From: Cyanobacteria bacterium PR.3.49
GTDB lineage: Bacteria; Cyanobacteriota; Vampirovibrionia; Obscuribacterales; Obscuribacteraceae
Direction of reading: 5' to 3'
DNA length: 64,000 nt
Assembly (NCBI GenBank): GCA_013997645.1
Contig: PNKB01000004.1
Coordinates: 1 to 64,000, forward strand
Shown in pieces: positions 32,804 to 41,784 of this stretch (the first letter of the stretch is position 1; each line of letters starts with the position of its first letter). The notes beneath the pieces are model-generated. The model made no database searches, was not told the DNA's origin, and worked only from the letters and a program-made list of their open reading frames with translations. Position numbers and translations under genes: made by a program.

Positions 32804-34339
32804 TCAGGCAGGCTTGCTGCCCTTGGCGAACTCGCCGGCCAGCTCGACCAGGGTCTGCACCGAGAACCCTGTCGAACCCTTGGGGTCGACCCCGAACTCG
32901 CGGTCGCGGAAAGCGACGGACGCGATGTCCAGGTGGATCCACGGCGTCTCTTCGCCGGCGAACTGCCGCACGAACCAGGCCGCCGTCGTGGCGCCCGCAC
33001 CGGCAGGACCGCCCGTGTTCTTCAGGTCGGACATCTCCGCCTTGTTATTGTCACGAAGCTCCGGCCACATGGTCAGGACCTCGTACTGCTCGCCGACACG
33101 CTCTCCGGCAGCCTTCAGACGCTTTGCGAAAGCGTCGTTGTTGCTGAAAAGACCGGCCGCGACGTCGGAGTTGACCTGGCGGATGGCGCCGGTCAGAGTG
33201 GCGACGTCGACGATGTGCGTGACACCGGCGCGGCGCGCGTAGGTGATCATGTCACCCAGGGTGAGTCGACCTTCGGCGTCGGTGTTGTCCACCTCCACCG
33301 TGATGCCGCTCAGCATGCGGATGCGGTCGCCCGGCTTGAAGGCGCGCCCCGACACCATGTTCTCGACCGGAGCCATGTAGGCCTTGACCGAGATGGGCAG
33401 GCGCAGGTTGGCGATCGCCTGCAGTGCGGACAGCACCGCGCCGCCGCCCGACATGTCGCGCTTCATGTGGCGCATGCCGTCGGCAGGCTTGAGGTCGTAG
33501 CCGCCCGAGTCGAAGGTGACGGCCTTGCCGACGTAGCCGAGCACGTCCTTGGTGGCACCGGTCGGCGGCGTGTAAACCAGCTCGACCATGTAATACGGCT
33601 CGTCGGAGCCCTTGCCGACATTGATGATGCCGTTGGCGCCGAGCACCGCCAGGTCGTCCGGATTCATCACCTTGCAGGAGATGAGTCCGCCCGATTCGTC
33701 GGCGATGCGCTTGGCCTCTTCGACGAAGGCGGTCGGCGTCAGTTCGCCGGCCGGCAGGTTGGACAGGTCGCGCGCCAGGTTGACGGCCTCGGCGATGGCA
33801 CGCCCCTTGGCCAGACCCTTGCGGACCTTCGAGCTGACGTTGCCCGTGGAGAGCAGGCGCAGCTCTTCCAGACCGGGGCGCGGGGCATAGCCGAGCACGC
33901 CTTCGGTCTTGTTGTGGTTGATCTCGTAGTCGATGAGACCCGAGACGGTGGCAGCCAGCTCAGCGTACTGAGCGGCGCTCACCTTGGTGCCGGACAGGGA
34001 CGCGTCGGCGACGGTCACTTCGTTGATCTTGGCGGCGCGGGCAGCCTTGAAGGCAGCCGTCATCGCCTTGCGCAGGGACGCCACGGTGAGCTTGGAGCGC
34101 TCGCCGACGCCGAAGAGAATGACGCGCTTGGCGGCCAGCGACTTGTGGGGATAGTGCAGGAGCGTCTGCCCGACTGCACCCGTGAACTTCTCCAGCGTCG
34201 CCTGATTGGTGATGGCGCCATCACCGGCGGTGCTGATGAGATTGCAGAGTCCGGTTTCCGATTCGCCCTGGAAGGACGGCACCAGAAGAGCTGCTGTATC
34301 GACCTGAGCGAATGCACGCTTGGTGGTGTTGAACTTCAT
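32804..34339 (-). CDS. pepA: Leucyl aminopeptidase (M17)
   Basis: The 511-residue protein has the M17 C-terminal catalytic domain: YVGKAVTFDSGGYDLKPADG (metal-binding Lys and Asp), MKRDMSGGGAVL, the signature NTDAEGRLTLGDM (Asp, Glu, Arg) and the tail WIHLDIASVAF. The N-terminal half is the usual macro-like domain. These cytosolic hexamers remove N-terminal residues from peptides with two metal ions. The start is supported by GAGG upstream. Codon use is very GC3-rich. It lies between the MscS-like gene and the M24 peptidase gene, all in one direction. Confidence 0.93.
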   Translation of the reverse strand: MKFNTTKRAFAQVDTAALLVPSFQGESETGLCNLISTAGDGAITNQATLEKFTGAVGQTLLHYPHKSLAAKRVILFGVGERSKLTVASLRKAMTAAFKAARAAKINEVTVADASLSGTKVSAAQYAELAATVSGLIDYEINHNKTEGVLGYAPRPGLEELRLLSTGNVSSKVRKGLAKGRAIAEAVNLARDLSNLPAGELTPTAFVEEAKRIADESGGLISCKVMNPDDLAVLGANGIINVGKGSDEPYYMVELVYTPPTGATKDVLGYVGKAVTFDSGGYDLKPADGMRHMKRDMSGGGAVLSALQAIANLRLPISVKAYMAPVENMVSGRAFKPGDRIRMLSGITVEVDNTDAEGRLTLGDMITYARRAGVTHIVDVATLTGAIRQVNSDVAAGLFSNNDAFAKRLKAAGERVGEQYEVLTMWPELRDNNKAEMSDLKNTGGPAGAGATTAAWFVRQFAGEETPWIHLDIASVAFRDREFGVDPKGSTGFSVQTLVELAGEFAKGSKPA

Positions 34340-34440
34340 GTTTGGACCTCTTTTTCATGGTCTGTCCCGAGGTCGCCTGCCGCGAAATTGCAGCAGCGGC
34401 GACTCTCGAGAATTCGTGAATGAAACAGTTACGAAAAACG

Positions 34441-35133
34441 CTAGGCGTCAGGCGCCTTGCGTTTGAATCCCTCGGGAAGAATGAGGGGAGACTTCGGTGG
34501 AGGAGGCGGAGGCACAATCTTCACCGGGTTTTCCCAGATCTTCGAGTTGGGGATGATGATCGGTCCGGAAGGCGACTCGACCTTCGTGGACAGCGTATCA
34601 ATATCGACGACTTTTCCCTTGGCGTCAGCGATGCCGACAACTTCGATGTAGTTGCCCACTTCGAATTTCGGCATCAACTGCAAGAGGGCGCCGCTAATCA
34701 GCTCCTTCATCATGCCTTGCAGAGCAAGAGCCAGAGCGGCGCCGAAAAGACTGACACCGAGAAAGAGCTTGCCGAGCAGATCGGGCGCGATCAGTGTCGC
34801 GGCGATGAAGATGGCCAGGCCCCAGTAGATGTACTGCAGGGAACGCTGAACCAGCACTTTGCCGCGATTACTCGCGCCGGTCTTAGCAAGCGCTCTACAG
34901 ACGCCGTTGGCCAGGGGCGAATAGAGCAAGTGAGCGATGCTGAGGAACAGCGCGCACACGAGCAAATCGCCGACCAGTGGCACAAGCTTGGCGCCGTAGT
35001 CTTTGAGAGAGTCGAGGATACTCTGATGCAAGCCGGCAGGCAGCCAGTTCGTGAACGATGCCACGACGACCAGTGCCAGCAAAATGAGAGTGGGCAGAGC
35101 TTTTCTGAGCCACCCGGGCAGTTTGTTTAGCAT
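34441..35133 (-). CDS. MscS-family mechanosensitive channel-like protein
   Basis: ATG 35133 has GGGAG six bases upstream, giving 230 residues. Three hydrophobic segments come first (LPTLILLALVVVASF, LVPLVGDLLVCALFLSIAHLLY, YIYWGLAIFIAATLI). The Gly/Ala-rich pore helix LGVSLFGAALALALQGMMKELISG follows, then the MscS beta domain (KFEVGNYIEVVGIADAKGKVVDI, IIIPNSKIWENPV). The usual C-terminal alpha/beta domain is missing and replaced by a Pro-rich tail (KIVPPPPPPKSP), so it is a short variant. It probably releases osmolytes under hypo-osmotic shock. Confidence 0.82.
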   Translation of the reverse strand: MLNKLPGWLRKALPTLILLALVVVASFTNWLPAGLHQSILDSLKDYGAKLVPLVGDLLVCALFLSIAHLLYSPLANGVCRALAKTGASNRGKVLVQRSLQYIYWGLAIFIAATLIAPDLLGKLFLGVSLFGAALALALQGMMKELISGALLQLMPKFEVGNYIEVVGIADAKGKVVDIDTLSTKVESPSGPIIIPNSKIWENPVKIVPPPPPPKSPLILPEGFKRKAPDA

Positions 35134-35943
35134 AGAGAACTCCCACAGGTGCGCGAGAAAACACATTTCAGCCTGATGAGAAAGCTTCAATGCGCGCCTC
35201 GCGCGGGTTATGCAAGAACCTCACCAAGAGCAAGATGAACAGGGACACATCACTTTCGTGCCTGCGCCTTCAAGTGAACATCCGGCAAATTAGCTTGGAG
35301 TGAGGGTCTTGAGGGGACGGTGGAGTTGAGACCCATGCCGGAATGTTCTTCCGACACGGCAAGGTATTCAGCTTTTAGAAGAGCTTACTGGGTGAACGTT
35401 TTGGTTCGGAAGTAGTCTCCAGAAAGTGGGATGAAAGAAATAGACGATTTAGGCTACTAATAAGGGTCTTGAATTCTCAACGAGTATTTATGAGAAGCAC
35501 TTCAACATGACCCGACGGCCTGCTTTATTGGCAATATGTAATGCAATTCGGCTAGCGCAACTCTGACAAGATTGAAGCGCGCTCATTTTTTTGGAGTGCT
35601 CGCGAGGTGTTTGCGAACTGCACGAGAACTTCGCGAGCACTTCGCGAACTGTTTTCACAATGCCACCACGCGTGGTGGGCCAGCTTGCGTAATCCGGTTG
35701 CCAAGAAGCAAAACTGGCCCGCTTTTCGGGTAATTTTCGTTTCATGAGCTTTAAACAGGCTCTTCTCTTTTGTTAGCGTCATTGAGCTTCTTGCATATTT
35801 TTTCTTCAGCTCAATTTCTCTACCCACCTCAGAGAGCAGTCCCCGATTAACGTTTTCAATCTTCCGCTTCATTTCGAAGTGAGCAAGAAAGGCCGTTTTT
35901 CGAGAATTGCTCAGTGTTCAACGAACCAAAGAGGAATACGACT
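35134..35943. other. Long non-coding stretch with inverted repeats
   Basis: Two minus-strand ORFs (35488..35745 and 35552..35872) overlap here in different frames and neither resembles a known protein nor has a good ribosome binding site. GTGCTCGCGA (35596-35605) is the exact reverse complement of TCGCGAGCAC (35631-35640), and TTCGCGA/TTGCGAACTG elements repeat between and after the arms. The right end holds the GAGGAATA ribosome binding site of the next gene. It may be a remnant or a regulatory region. Confidence 0.4.
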
Positions 35944-36798
35944 ATGAGCGAAACTCCTGAGGTTAACGGAGCCGCTAACGACGGCCCCGCCGCCGAAATC
36001 CGCCCGGATCCGGCACCCCAGATGTTCATGCTTGCCATGGGCAAGTTTTCACAGGCGTTCGCCTCCAGCGATTTCGCTGAGTGCGTCAACTGGTTGAAGC
36101 AAGCCGACAGTCTCACTGAAGGCAACAACGAAGCGATTCAGTCGCATCGTGAAGGCTACGCCCGGTTGATCACCGCCTGCGCCACCAAAGGCATCACTCT
36201 TGCACTGCGTACCGGCAATGTTCTGAAGCAGCACACCGAGCTGGCCGGCATCATCACCCGCTGCGCGGCTGCTCTTTCCGAGAAGTATCCCGCCAACTCC
36301 GGCGAGAAGGCGATGGCTACCGTCATCACCGGCTACACCGGGCAGCTCACGAACCGTCTCAATCGCGTCATGGCGACCGAGCAGTACGTGACGTCAGCCG
36401 AAAAGCTCGATGGTGTTCTGGACAATCTGTTCGACATCCTCAGCTTCTCGGTGCAGCTGGACCGCAACTCGGAAGAAGCGCTGCCCGGCATCTGCGATCG
36501 ACTGGCACTGGCTTCCACCGCTGCCAGCAACGCCGATTGCAGCCTGACCTGGTTCTTCTCCTCCAAGCTGTCCGACTGGGACAAGGCTGAGCTCTACTGC
36601 CGGCGTGCCGCGCAGTGGCTCAAGCACAATGTCGAGTCGCCCGGCAAGGTCGACCCGCACTTTGACGAGTGCGACGCCGGCGAAGTTGTCGCCGCCCTGG
36701 AGAAGGCCGCTGAGGCGCTCAAGCTGCGCCAGTACAAGCAGAGCAAGAAATTGCTCGAAGCTGCTGAAGCGGCGCTCGCCGACACAGTCTGCGTCTAA
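35944..36798 (+). CDS. Helical hypothetical protein
   Basis: ATG 35944 follows AAAGAGGAAT. The 284-residue protein is almost fully alpha-helical (FSQAFASSDFAECVNWLKQA, TAEKLDGVLDNLFD-like heptads, YKQSKKLLEAAEAALAD), with a short disordered acidic/Pro start. The spacing of helices suggests TPR-like repeats at the two ends. There is no TM segment or signal peptide. Codons are highly GC3-biased. A strong terminator follows, so it is monocistronic. Confidence 0.65.
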   Translation: MSETPEVNGAANDGPAAEIRPDPAPQMFMLAMGKFSQAFASSDFAECVNWLKQADSLTEGNNEAIQSHREGYARLITACATKGITLALRTGNVLKQHTELAGIITRCAAALSEKYPANSGEKAMATVITGYTGQLTNRLNRVMATEQYVTSAEKLDGVLDNLFDILSFSVQLDRNSEEALPGICDRLALASTAASNADCSLTWFFSSKLSDWDKAELYCRRAAQWLKHNVESPGKVDPHFDECDAGEVVAALEKAAEALKLRQYKQSKKLLEAAEAALADTVCV

Positions 36799-36870
36799 GA
36801 CGCAGACGCCGTCTGCAATTAAGACGTCGACATCGTCCGCGTCCTAGCAGACTGTCCGAGCGCATCGTCG

Positions 36871-36903
36871 AAAGAGGGCACCGCTCTTGGTGCCCTCTTT
36901 CAC
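36871..36903 (+). terminator. Terminator after the helical protein gene
   Basis: AAAGAGGGCACC-GCTCTT-GGTGCCCTCTTT is a perfect 12-bp stem ending in a T tract. Confidence 0.88.
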
Positions 36904-36963
36904 TTGTTATCAACGAGTCGGAGGCACGCTGCCTCACGACATAGAAACGCATTGGAGACAACC

Positions 36964-37332
36964 ATGAAGTTCTTAGGACTCTTCACCCGCGGCGCCGCCG
37001 GCTCCGCGACCACCATGTTCGTCGTCAGCATGCTCCTGGCCGTCGTGTTCTTCGGACCGGCCGCCCTGGGCGCCTGGCTGCCGCTGCTGATTCAGTCGGT
37101 CTTTACCGGCGTGACTTTCGGCATTCTTTTCGGCGTCGTCCACCTGAAGCGCGAGGCGACCTTCGTCTCGAGCCTCCTGACCGGTGTCGGCTACATCGTC
37201 CTTTCGCTCGTCCTGAACGTTGTTCTGGGCGGCGGTCTGGCCATCGGGCTGGGCCTGCTGATCGGCGTCGTGGTCAACGCGCTCGTTCTGGGCGGCGGCG
37301 CTTTCGTCGGCACGCGCATCGCGCGTAAGTAA
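36964..37332 (+). CDS. Four-TM small membrane protein (122 aa)
   Basis: ATG 36964 follows TTGGAG. The protein has four hydrophobic segments (ATTMFVVSMLLAVVFFGPAAL, WLPLLIQSVFTGVTFGILFG, VSSLLTGVGYIVLSLVLNVVL, AIGLGLLIGVVVNALVLGGG) with a basic C-terminus (GTRIARK). The Gly-rich helices resemble small phage-holin-like or DUF-type integral membrane proteins, but no family is claimed. Codons are GC3-rich. A terminator follows at 37416. Confidence 0.65.
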   Translation: MKFLGLFTRGAAGSATTMFVVSMLLAVVFFGPAALGAWLPLLIQSVFTGVTFGILFGVVHLKREATFVSSLLTGVGYIVLSLVLNVVLGGGLAIGLGLLIGVVVNALVLGGGAFVGTRIARK

Positions 37333-37415
37333 GCTGGTCACGCCGGTGGTCGCGACATGTTGGGCGGTCGTAAGACCTGCCTGGCATGTCCGCCACGCCC
37401 GGTAATCACACTGTT

Positions 37416-37458
37416 GCTGGTGGTTGAGGCTAATCCCCTCTTCCACCAGCTTTTTTTG
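37416..37458 (+). terminator. Terminator after the four-TM protein
   Basis: GCTGGTGG pairs with CCACCAGC around a long loop, followed by TTTTTTT. Confidence 0.75.
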
Positions 37459-37542
37459 CCCGCTCAATGCTACATTCTATAGTATTACTCGCGCCACTTG
37501 AGTCCGTTTTGCGCCCAATCAGCACCAAATACCAGTGTGGTT

Positions 37543-37565
37543 GGTAAAAATCGCAGTTTTTTACC
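37543..37565. repeat. A/T-tract hairpin upstream of the DUF2200 gene
   Basis: GGTAAAAA-TCGCAG-TTTTTTACC forms a hairpin in the otherwise empty 37459-37747 stretch. A further CTGGTAAA copy lies beside it. It may be a terminator remnant or an operator. Confidence 0.4.
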
Positions 37566-37747
37566 AGCCCCACTGGTAAACCCTAACTTCAACCATGGTC
37601 GATACTACAGCAAGTAACAGTGACGCCTTGAAATAGGCTACCGATGGGCATGTTAGTAGGCAAGGAAAAACGGGCTGATGCAGCAGCAAGGGTGAAGGGG
37701 CAAGAGCGTAAATAGGCGACTTGGCAAAACGGAGTGAAGAGGGCGCT

Positions 37748-38134
37748 ATGAAAAAGCAGAGTGTGCAAAGTAAAAAAACGGGCACGACCAAACATCGCAT
37801 CTTCACGATGCCTTTCGCGACTGTTTATCCTCACTACATAGCCAAAGCTGAAAGAAAGGGTCGCACGAAAGAAGAAGTGGATGAGATCATCCGTTGGTTC
37901 ACCGGATTCAGCCAGAAAGAGCTAGAAGCTCACATTGAGAAGAAGACGGACTTCGAGAATTTCATGGCAGATACATCCCGTCTAAACCCAGCACGCACAA
38001 TGATCAAGGGAATTATTTGCGGTGTGCGAATTGAAGAAATCGAAGATCCTTTGATGAAAGAAATTCGTTATCTCGATAAGCTGATCGACGAATTGGCGAA
38101 AGGTAAAACGATGGACAAGATTTTGCGCAAATGA
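37748..38134 (+). CDS. DUF2200 family protein
   Basis: The 128-residue protein has the DUF2200 core: [75 protein letters not shown] and [26 protein letters not shown]. This family of small cytosolic proteins is widely distributed and of unknown function. The ATG at 37748 (MKKQSVQ) fits the usual family start better than the track start at 37721. It stands alone. Confidence 0.9.
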   Translation: MKKQSVQSKKTGTTKHRIFTMPFATVYPHYIAKAERKGRTKEEVDEIIRWFTGFSQKELEAHIEKKTDFENFMADTSRLNPARTMIKGIICGVRIEEIEDPLMKEIRYLDKLIDELAKGKTMDKILRK

Positions 38135-38332
38135 AACAGCGTCTGTATAAGAGACACTGATTTTGCACCAGCAAAAATGGACTTTCGCGGCGCAGATCTT
38201 AAGCCTTGTTGAAATTGCAGGCGGTTGTCAAGCGATGCGCATATGATGGTCGCAACTTAAGGACCATCCCCCTCACACACTTGAGACCAACCCCTTTTCT
38301 GGAACTGCGCCTGCATTTCCGAGGAGTCCATC

Positions 38333-40051
38333 ATGAAATTTGCCAGCCGAAGTTTTGGACCGCAAATTGATTCTCAAAACTCGCAAAACCAGCCCTCTCA
38401 AACGTTTCAAAAGTTGGGACGCTCAACCTTCAGAGCTGCGGCCTGCGCTGTTCTGGTCCCAATCCTGTGTGGATGGTTTCTCGCCGCATCAGCCGCGCCT
38501 GAAAATACGCCCAAGGCAAAAATAGTCGAGACTGCGGACCAGGCAACGGAAATGTCGCTCGACGAGATGCTCTCACTGGCGACAAAGCAGTTAGAGGACA
38601 AGCTGTATTTTTCGGCGATCGAGACATTCACTAACTGCCTCGACAAAGATCCGCGCAACGCCCGCGCCTTGGCCGGTCGTGCGCGCGCCTACAGAGAGTC
38701 AGGTGAAACGGACAAAGCTCTTGCCGATGAAAAACGAGCACAGGGAGTGGATGAACCGGCAGCCGGACCGCTGCCCGCTTCGCAAGTCGAAACCGCCGAC
38801 GCCCCCAAAGACGCGGATAAAAATAGCGATGATCCTGGTCAGCTAGGCAATGAGCTCTTGCGCAAGGGCGATTTCAAATCCGCCCTCAACCACTTCAACA
38901 TCGCTCTGAAGAAAGACCCGAATCAGCCCGAATTGCTCTCCAGCCGCGCTGCCTGTTATCTGTTTCTAGGAAATTACAATAAAGCAAAAGTCGATCTAGA
39001 CCTCGCACTCAAGCTCAATCCCAAGCTGGCAAGCGCCTATGCGCGTCAGGGACAGATAGACAATAAAAACAAAGACTACACACAAACCATAGTCAACACC
39101 GGTCGAAGCATCACTCTTGATCCAAAGCAAAGTCTGGCCTACGGTGTGCGCGCCATTGCCTTCGCGCAACAAAAACAATTGCCGCAAGCGCTCAAAGACG
39201 CCGATATAGCGGTGTCCAACGATCCCGAATCCGGTCTTGCCTATTACATTCGCGGACAACTTTTAGCTAATCAGAAAAATGACAAACCGGTCAACGATTT
39301 CAAGAAAGCAATCGAGCTGTCGCCCAAGTATTTCGACGTCTACATGAGCTTTGCGCAGCTTTACGCCAATCGCCTGCAATGGGACAAATCAGTAGACATC
39401 CTCAGCAAATACATCAGAGAGAATCCCAATTCAGCGGACGCGTATAAAATGCGCAGCGAGTTGTTCTTTCTTCTGACGCGCTATTCCGATGCGCTCTACG
39501 ACGCCAACAAAGTCGTCGAGTTAGAACCAAACAAAGCCGCATCGTATGTCTTCAGAATCAGCAAATTGATACCGATGAAACGCTCGGCAGAAGCACTGCG
39601 TGACTGCATGAAAGGGCTCTCCATCGAGCCGAAGAACGCTGCTCTTTATTCTCAGCGCTCATGCTTGTACATGCTTAACGAGCAATATAATTACGGTATC
39701 GCCGACGCCACCAAAGCCATTTCGTTCAATCCCAAGTTCGCCTCTGCCTACGTGAATAGAGGCGCTTGCTATGCGGCTCTAGAAAAGTATCCTCAAGCGC
39801 AAGCCGATTTTCTGAAAGCGACTATGCTCGATCCAAAAGACAAGGATGCCTGGCGAAATCTGGGTTCGGTTTATTTCTACCTCTCGAAATACGCACAGGC
39901 GATCCCGTGTTTCACCAAATCAATCAGCATCGATCCGCGCTTTGCCTCGGTTTATGCCGATCGGGGAAAAACCTATAGAATCCTGGGCAAATACGAACTT
40001 GCAGCAAGAGACATCGGCATTGCCAGAGCGCTTGGTTATACGGCAAACTAA
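38333..40051 (+). CDS. Secreted or membrane-anchored multi-TPR protein
   Basis: ATG 38333 has GAGGAG upstream. The 572-residue product has a long polar n-region and then a hydrophobic stretch (AAACAVLVPILCGWFLAASAAPE) that may be a signal peptide or anchor. About 12 TPR units follow (FSAIETFTNCLDKDPRNARAL, AKVDLDLALKLNPKLASAYA, GIADATKAISFNPKFASAYVN, AIPCFTKSISIDPRFASVYA), split by an Ala/Asp-rich spacer near residue 140. It should be a protein-binding scaffold. The style matches the TPR protein at 18210. The stop codon lies inside the first of three 16-bp repeats. Confidence 0.85.
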   Translation: MKFASRSFGPQIDSQNSQNQPSQTFQKLGRSTFRAAACAVLVPILCGWFLAASAAPENTPKAKIVETADQATEMSLDEMLSLATKQLEDKLYFSAIETFTNCLDKDPRNARALAGRARAYRESGETDKALADEKRAQGVDEPAAGPLPASQVETADAPKDADKNSDDPGQLGNELLRKGDFKSALNHFNIALKKDPNQPELLSSRAACYLFLGNYNKAKVDLDLALKLNPKLASAYARQGQIDNKNKDYTQTIVNTGRSITLDPKQSLAYGVRAIAFAQQKQLPQALKDADIAVSNDPESGLAYYIRGQLLANQKNDKPVNDFKKAIELSPKYFDVYMSFAQLYANRLQWDKSVDILSKYIRENPNSADAYKMRSELFFLLTRYSDALYDANKVVELEPNKAASYVFRISKLIPMKRSAEALRDCMKGLSIEPKNAALYSQRSCLYMLNEQYNYGIADATKAISFNPKFASAYVNRGACYAALEKYPQAQADFLKATMLDPKDKDAWRNLGSVYFYLSKYAQAIPCFTKSISIDPRFASVYADRGKTYRILGKYELAARDIGIARALGYTAN

Positions 40052-40095
40052 CGGGATGGCGAGCTAACGGGATGACGAACTAATAGGATTGCGAA
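40048..40095 (+). repeat. Three tandem 16-bp repeats at the end of the TPR gene
   Basis: CTAACGGGATGGCGAG, CTAACGGGATGACGAA and CTAATAGGATTGCGAA lie head to tail. The first contains the TAA stop codon. They look like a recent duplication of the 3' end. Confidence 0.7.
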
Positions 40096-40171
40096 CTTAC
40101 CTGGGTACCTGCAGTCCGAACTAGATGCCTGCAATCAAAATGCAACAAATGCGCCCTATGGTTGATGGCAA

Positions 40172-40246
40172 GGACACTTCTATCCAGCCTTGAAGTGTCT
40201 TTTACCAAAGAATCTAACGCCCGCATCGAATTTGCGGGCGTTTTTC
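40172..40246 (+). terminator. Two tandem terminators
   Basis: GGACACTTC pairs with GAAGTGTC and is followed by TTTT; 16 bases later AACGCCCGC pairs with GCGGGCGTT followed by TTTCTTT. Tandem terminators imply strong isolation of the TPR gene. Confidence 0.8.
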
Positions 40247-40512
40247 TTTGAAAAAACCGGCAAGGCGCCGGATTGCAATAAAACTGAAATAAAGAAAGCC
40301 TATGATTTAACTCGGACGACACACCCGCTTTTCGTCCAATCACCCCTCACGACCACATCCGACACGTTATTAACGGACACTGTGCCGTTGACACGCTTAG
40401 ATCATTGCCCAAAACGCAGTTGAAAGCTTATTTTCCAGCATTTCACTGTGGTTTAGAGGGGCAAGTCGGGAATTGATATAAGAGCAGTCCGAATTTGGCA
40501 AGTTTCTACAAA

Positions 40513-41733
40513 ATGACAGAGCCGGCATCCCCACAGCAAGAACACCTTCCAGCGCAGCCAGAGCAAAGCGCTCTGTTGCAGTGGATTGCAGAAAAATATC
40601 CGAGCCTGCATGTTCAAAAACTGTGTAAAAACATCCTCGACCTGGCTTTCGAGCAAGCGGCACAACTGAATGCCATAAAGTCGGCCGATGACAGGGAGCG
40701 GATTGAAACGCACTTGCAAGGCGCATTTTTCACACGCCCCATTGCAGACGCACCGGTTTTGGAACTGGCCCGCGGGCAGTTTGAAACCCTGGCGCAGGGG
40801 GCTCGAGAAGCGGACTTCGAAGGCCATATGTCCAGAGAATTTCTCGGGCATCTGATCATTGCCGATGGTCATCCTCTTATCAAAGAGCTTAGACCGTGGG
40901 CAAAAGAGAGGGCAGTCGACATACTTTACGAATTGGCGTCAGCCGGTCTCTTCGTAAAGCAAGTTGCTGGGCACGTTTTCAGTGCGCTTGGCGGCGCTCC
41001 AACTCTCAGCTTCGACCTGCGTCAAAAGGCACTGCTCACCTTCGACGCAATTACCGCCTCTACCGACCGCCCGTCGCTCGAAGCTTGTTCTTCGGCGCTG
41101 AAAAATGCGCTTCTTCTGGAGCTGTCGCGTTTCACAAATGATATCAATGAAGGCATTTTGATATCACTCATCGACAGGATAGTCCGCTATCCACACCCAG
41201 AAATTTACCCGGTTCTGGAAGCGCTTCAAATGAGAGAAGGTCTTCGTGCAACGCGCAAACATGCGCGCCTTGCCCTGGAATCACTGAGCCTGACGCCGGA
41301 TAAAATCTGGAACGAGACCGCACCGGATTTGGTATCTTCGGCACAAATGCGGGCAGCCATGCTCGAGCGAGTGAGCGACTCTCAACTAAGCAGCCTCGAA
41401 AAAGGGCAGATCATAGTCTATTCATTGAAAGAAAATTTGATTGAAGACGGCAACGATCCACGATTGGAAAAACTGATGGAAGCGCTGAATTCCAGCGATT
41501 CTCTTGTCAGTCTTACGGCAGCCCATGCTGCTGTAATGCACGCAGAAACACACACCTCGCGCACAGCAGAAAACAGTTCCGCCAGTTCGTCTCACGCCAC
41601 TTGCGCATTTATAGAAATGAGCGCAAACACACTTCGACGGCTCGAGAAAGCCGTTGAGGACAAGAACACGAGCGCTCAAGCGACTCGGCTTTTAAGCCGC
41701 CTGGAAAAAGTTTCACCCGTACTTTGCAGCTAA
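40513..41733 (+). CDS. Helical HEAT-like protein
   Basis: ATG 40513 gives 406 residues (the frame opens at TTG 40495). The protein is helical throughout, with repeated hydrophobic pairs (ILISLIDRIVRYPHPEIYPVLEAL, ARLALESLSLTPDKIW) suggesting HEAT or ARM-like solenoid, and a Thr/Ser-rich stretch (AETHTSRTAENSSASSSHAT) near the end. No catalytic motif is seen. It lies 51 bases before the 1824-residue protein gene and is probably cotranscribed with it. Confidence 0.65.
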   Translation: MTEPASPQQEHLPAQPEQSALLQWIAEKYPSLHVQKLCKNILDLAFEQAAQLNAIKSADDRERIETHLQGAFFTRPIADAPVLELARGQFETLAQGAREADFEGHMSREFLGHLIIADGHPLIKELRPWAKERAVDILYELASAGLFVKQVAGHVFSALGGAPTLSFDLRQKALLTFDAITASTDRPSLEACSSALKNALLLELSRFTNDINEGILISLIDRIVRYPHPEIYPVLEALQMREGLRATRKHARLALESLSLTPDKIWNETAPDLVSSAQMRAAMLERVSDSQLSSLEKGQIIVYSLKENLIEDGNDPRLEKLMEALNSSDSLVSLTAAHAAVMHAETHTSRTAENSSASSSHATCAFIEMSANTLRRLEKAVEDKNTSAQATRLLSRLEKVSPVLCS

Positions 41734-41784
41734 CTGACCACACCCTACTCCATCCGACCACCACAGAATTGGAGTTTTTAGAAA

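Noticed and set aside
32933-34423. 496-residue plus-strand ORF antisense to pepA
   Set aside because: Gly/Arg/Asp/Val-rich shadow of the GC3-rich pepA gene.
35552-35872. 106-residue minus-strand ORF in the 35 kb gap
   Set aside because: No ribosome binding site, no domain and overlap with another ORF of equal quality; more likely non-coding.
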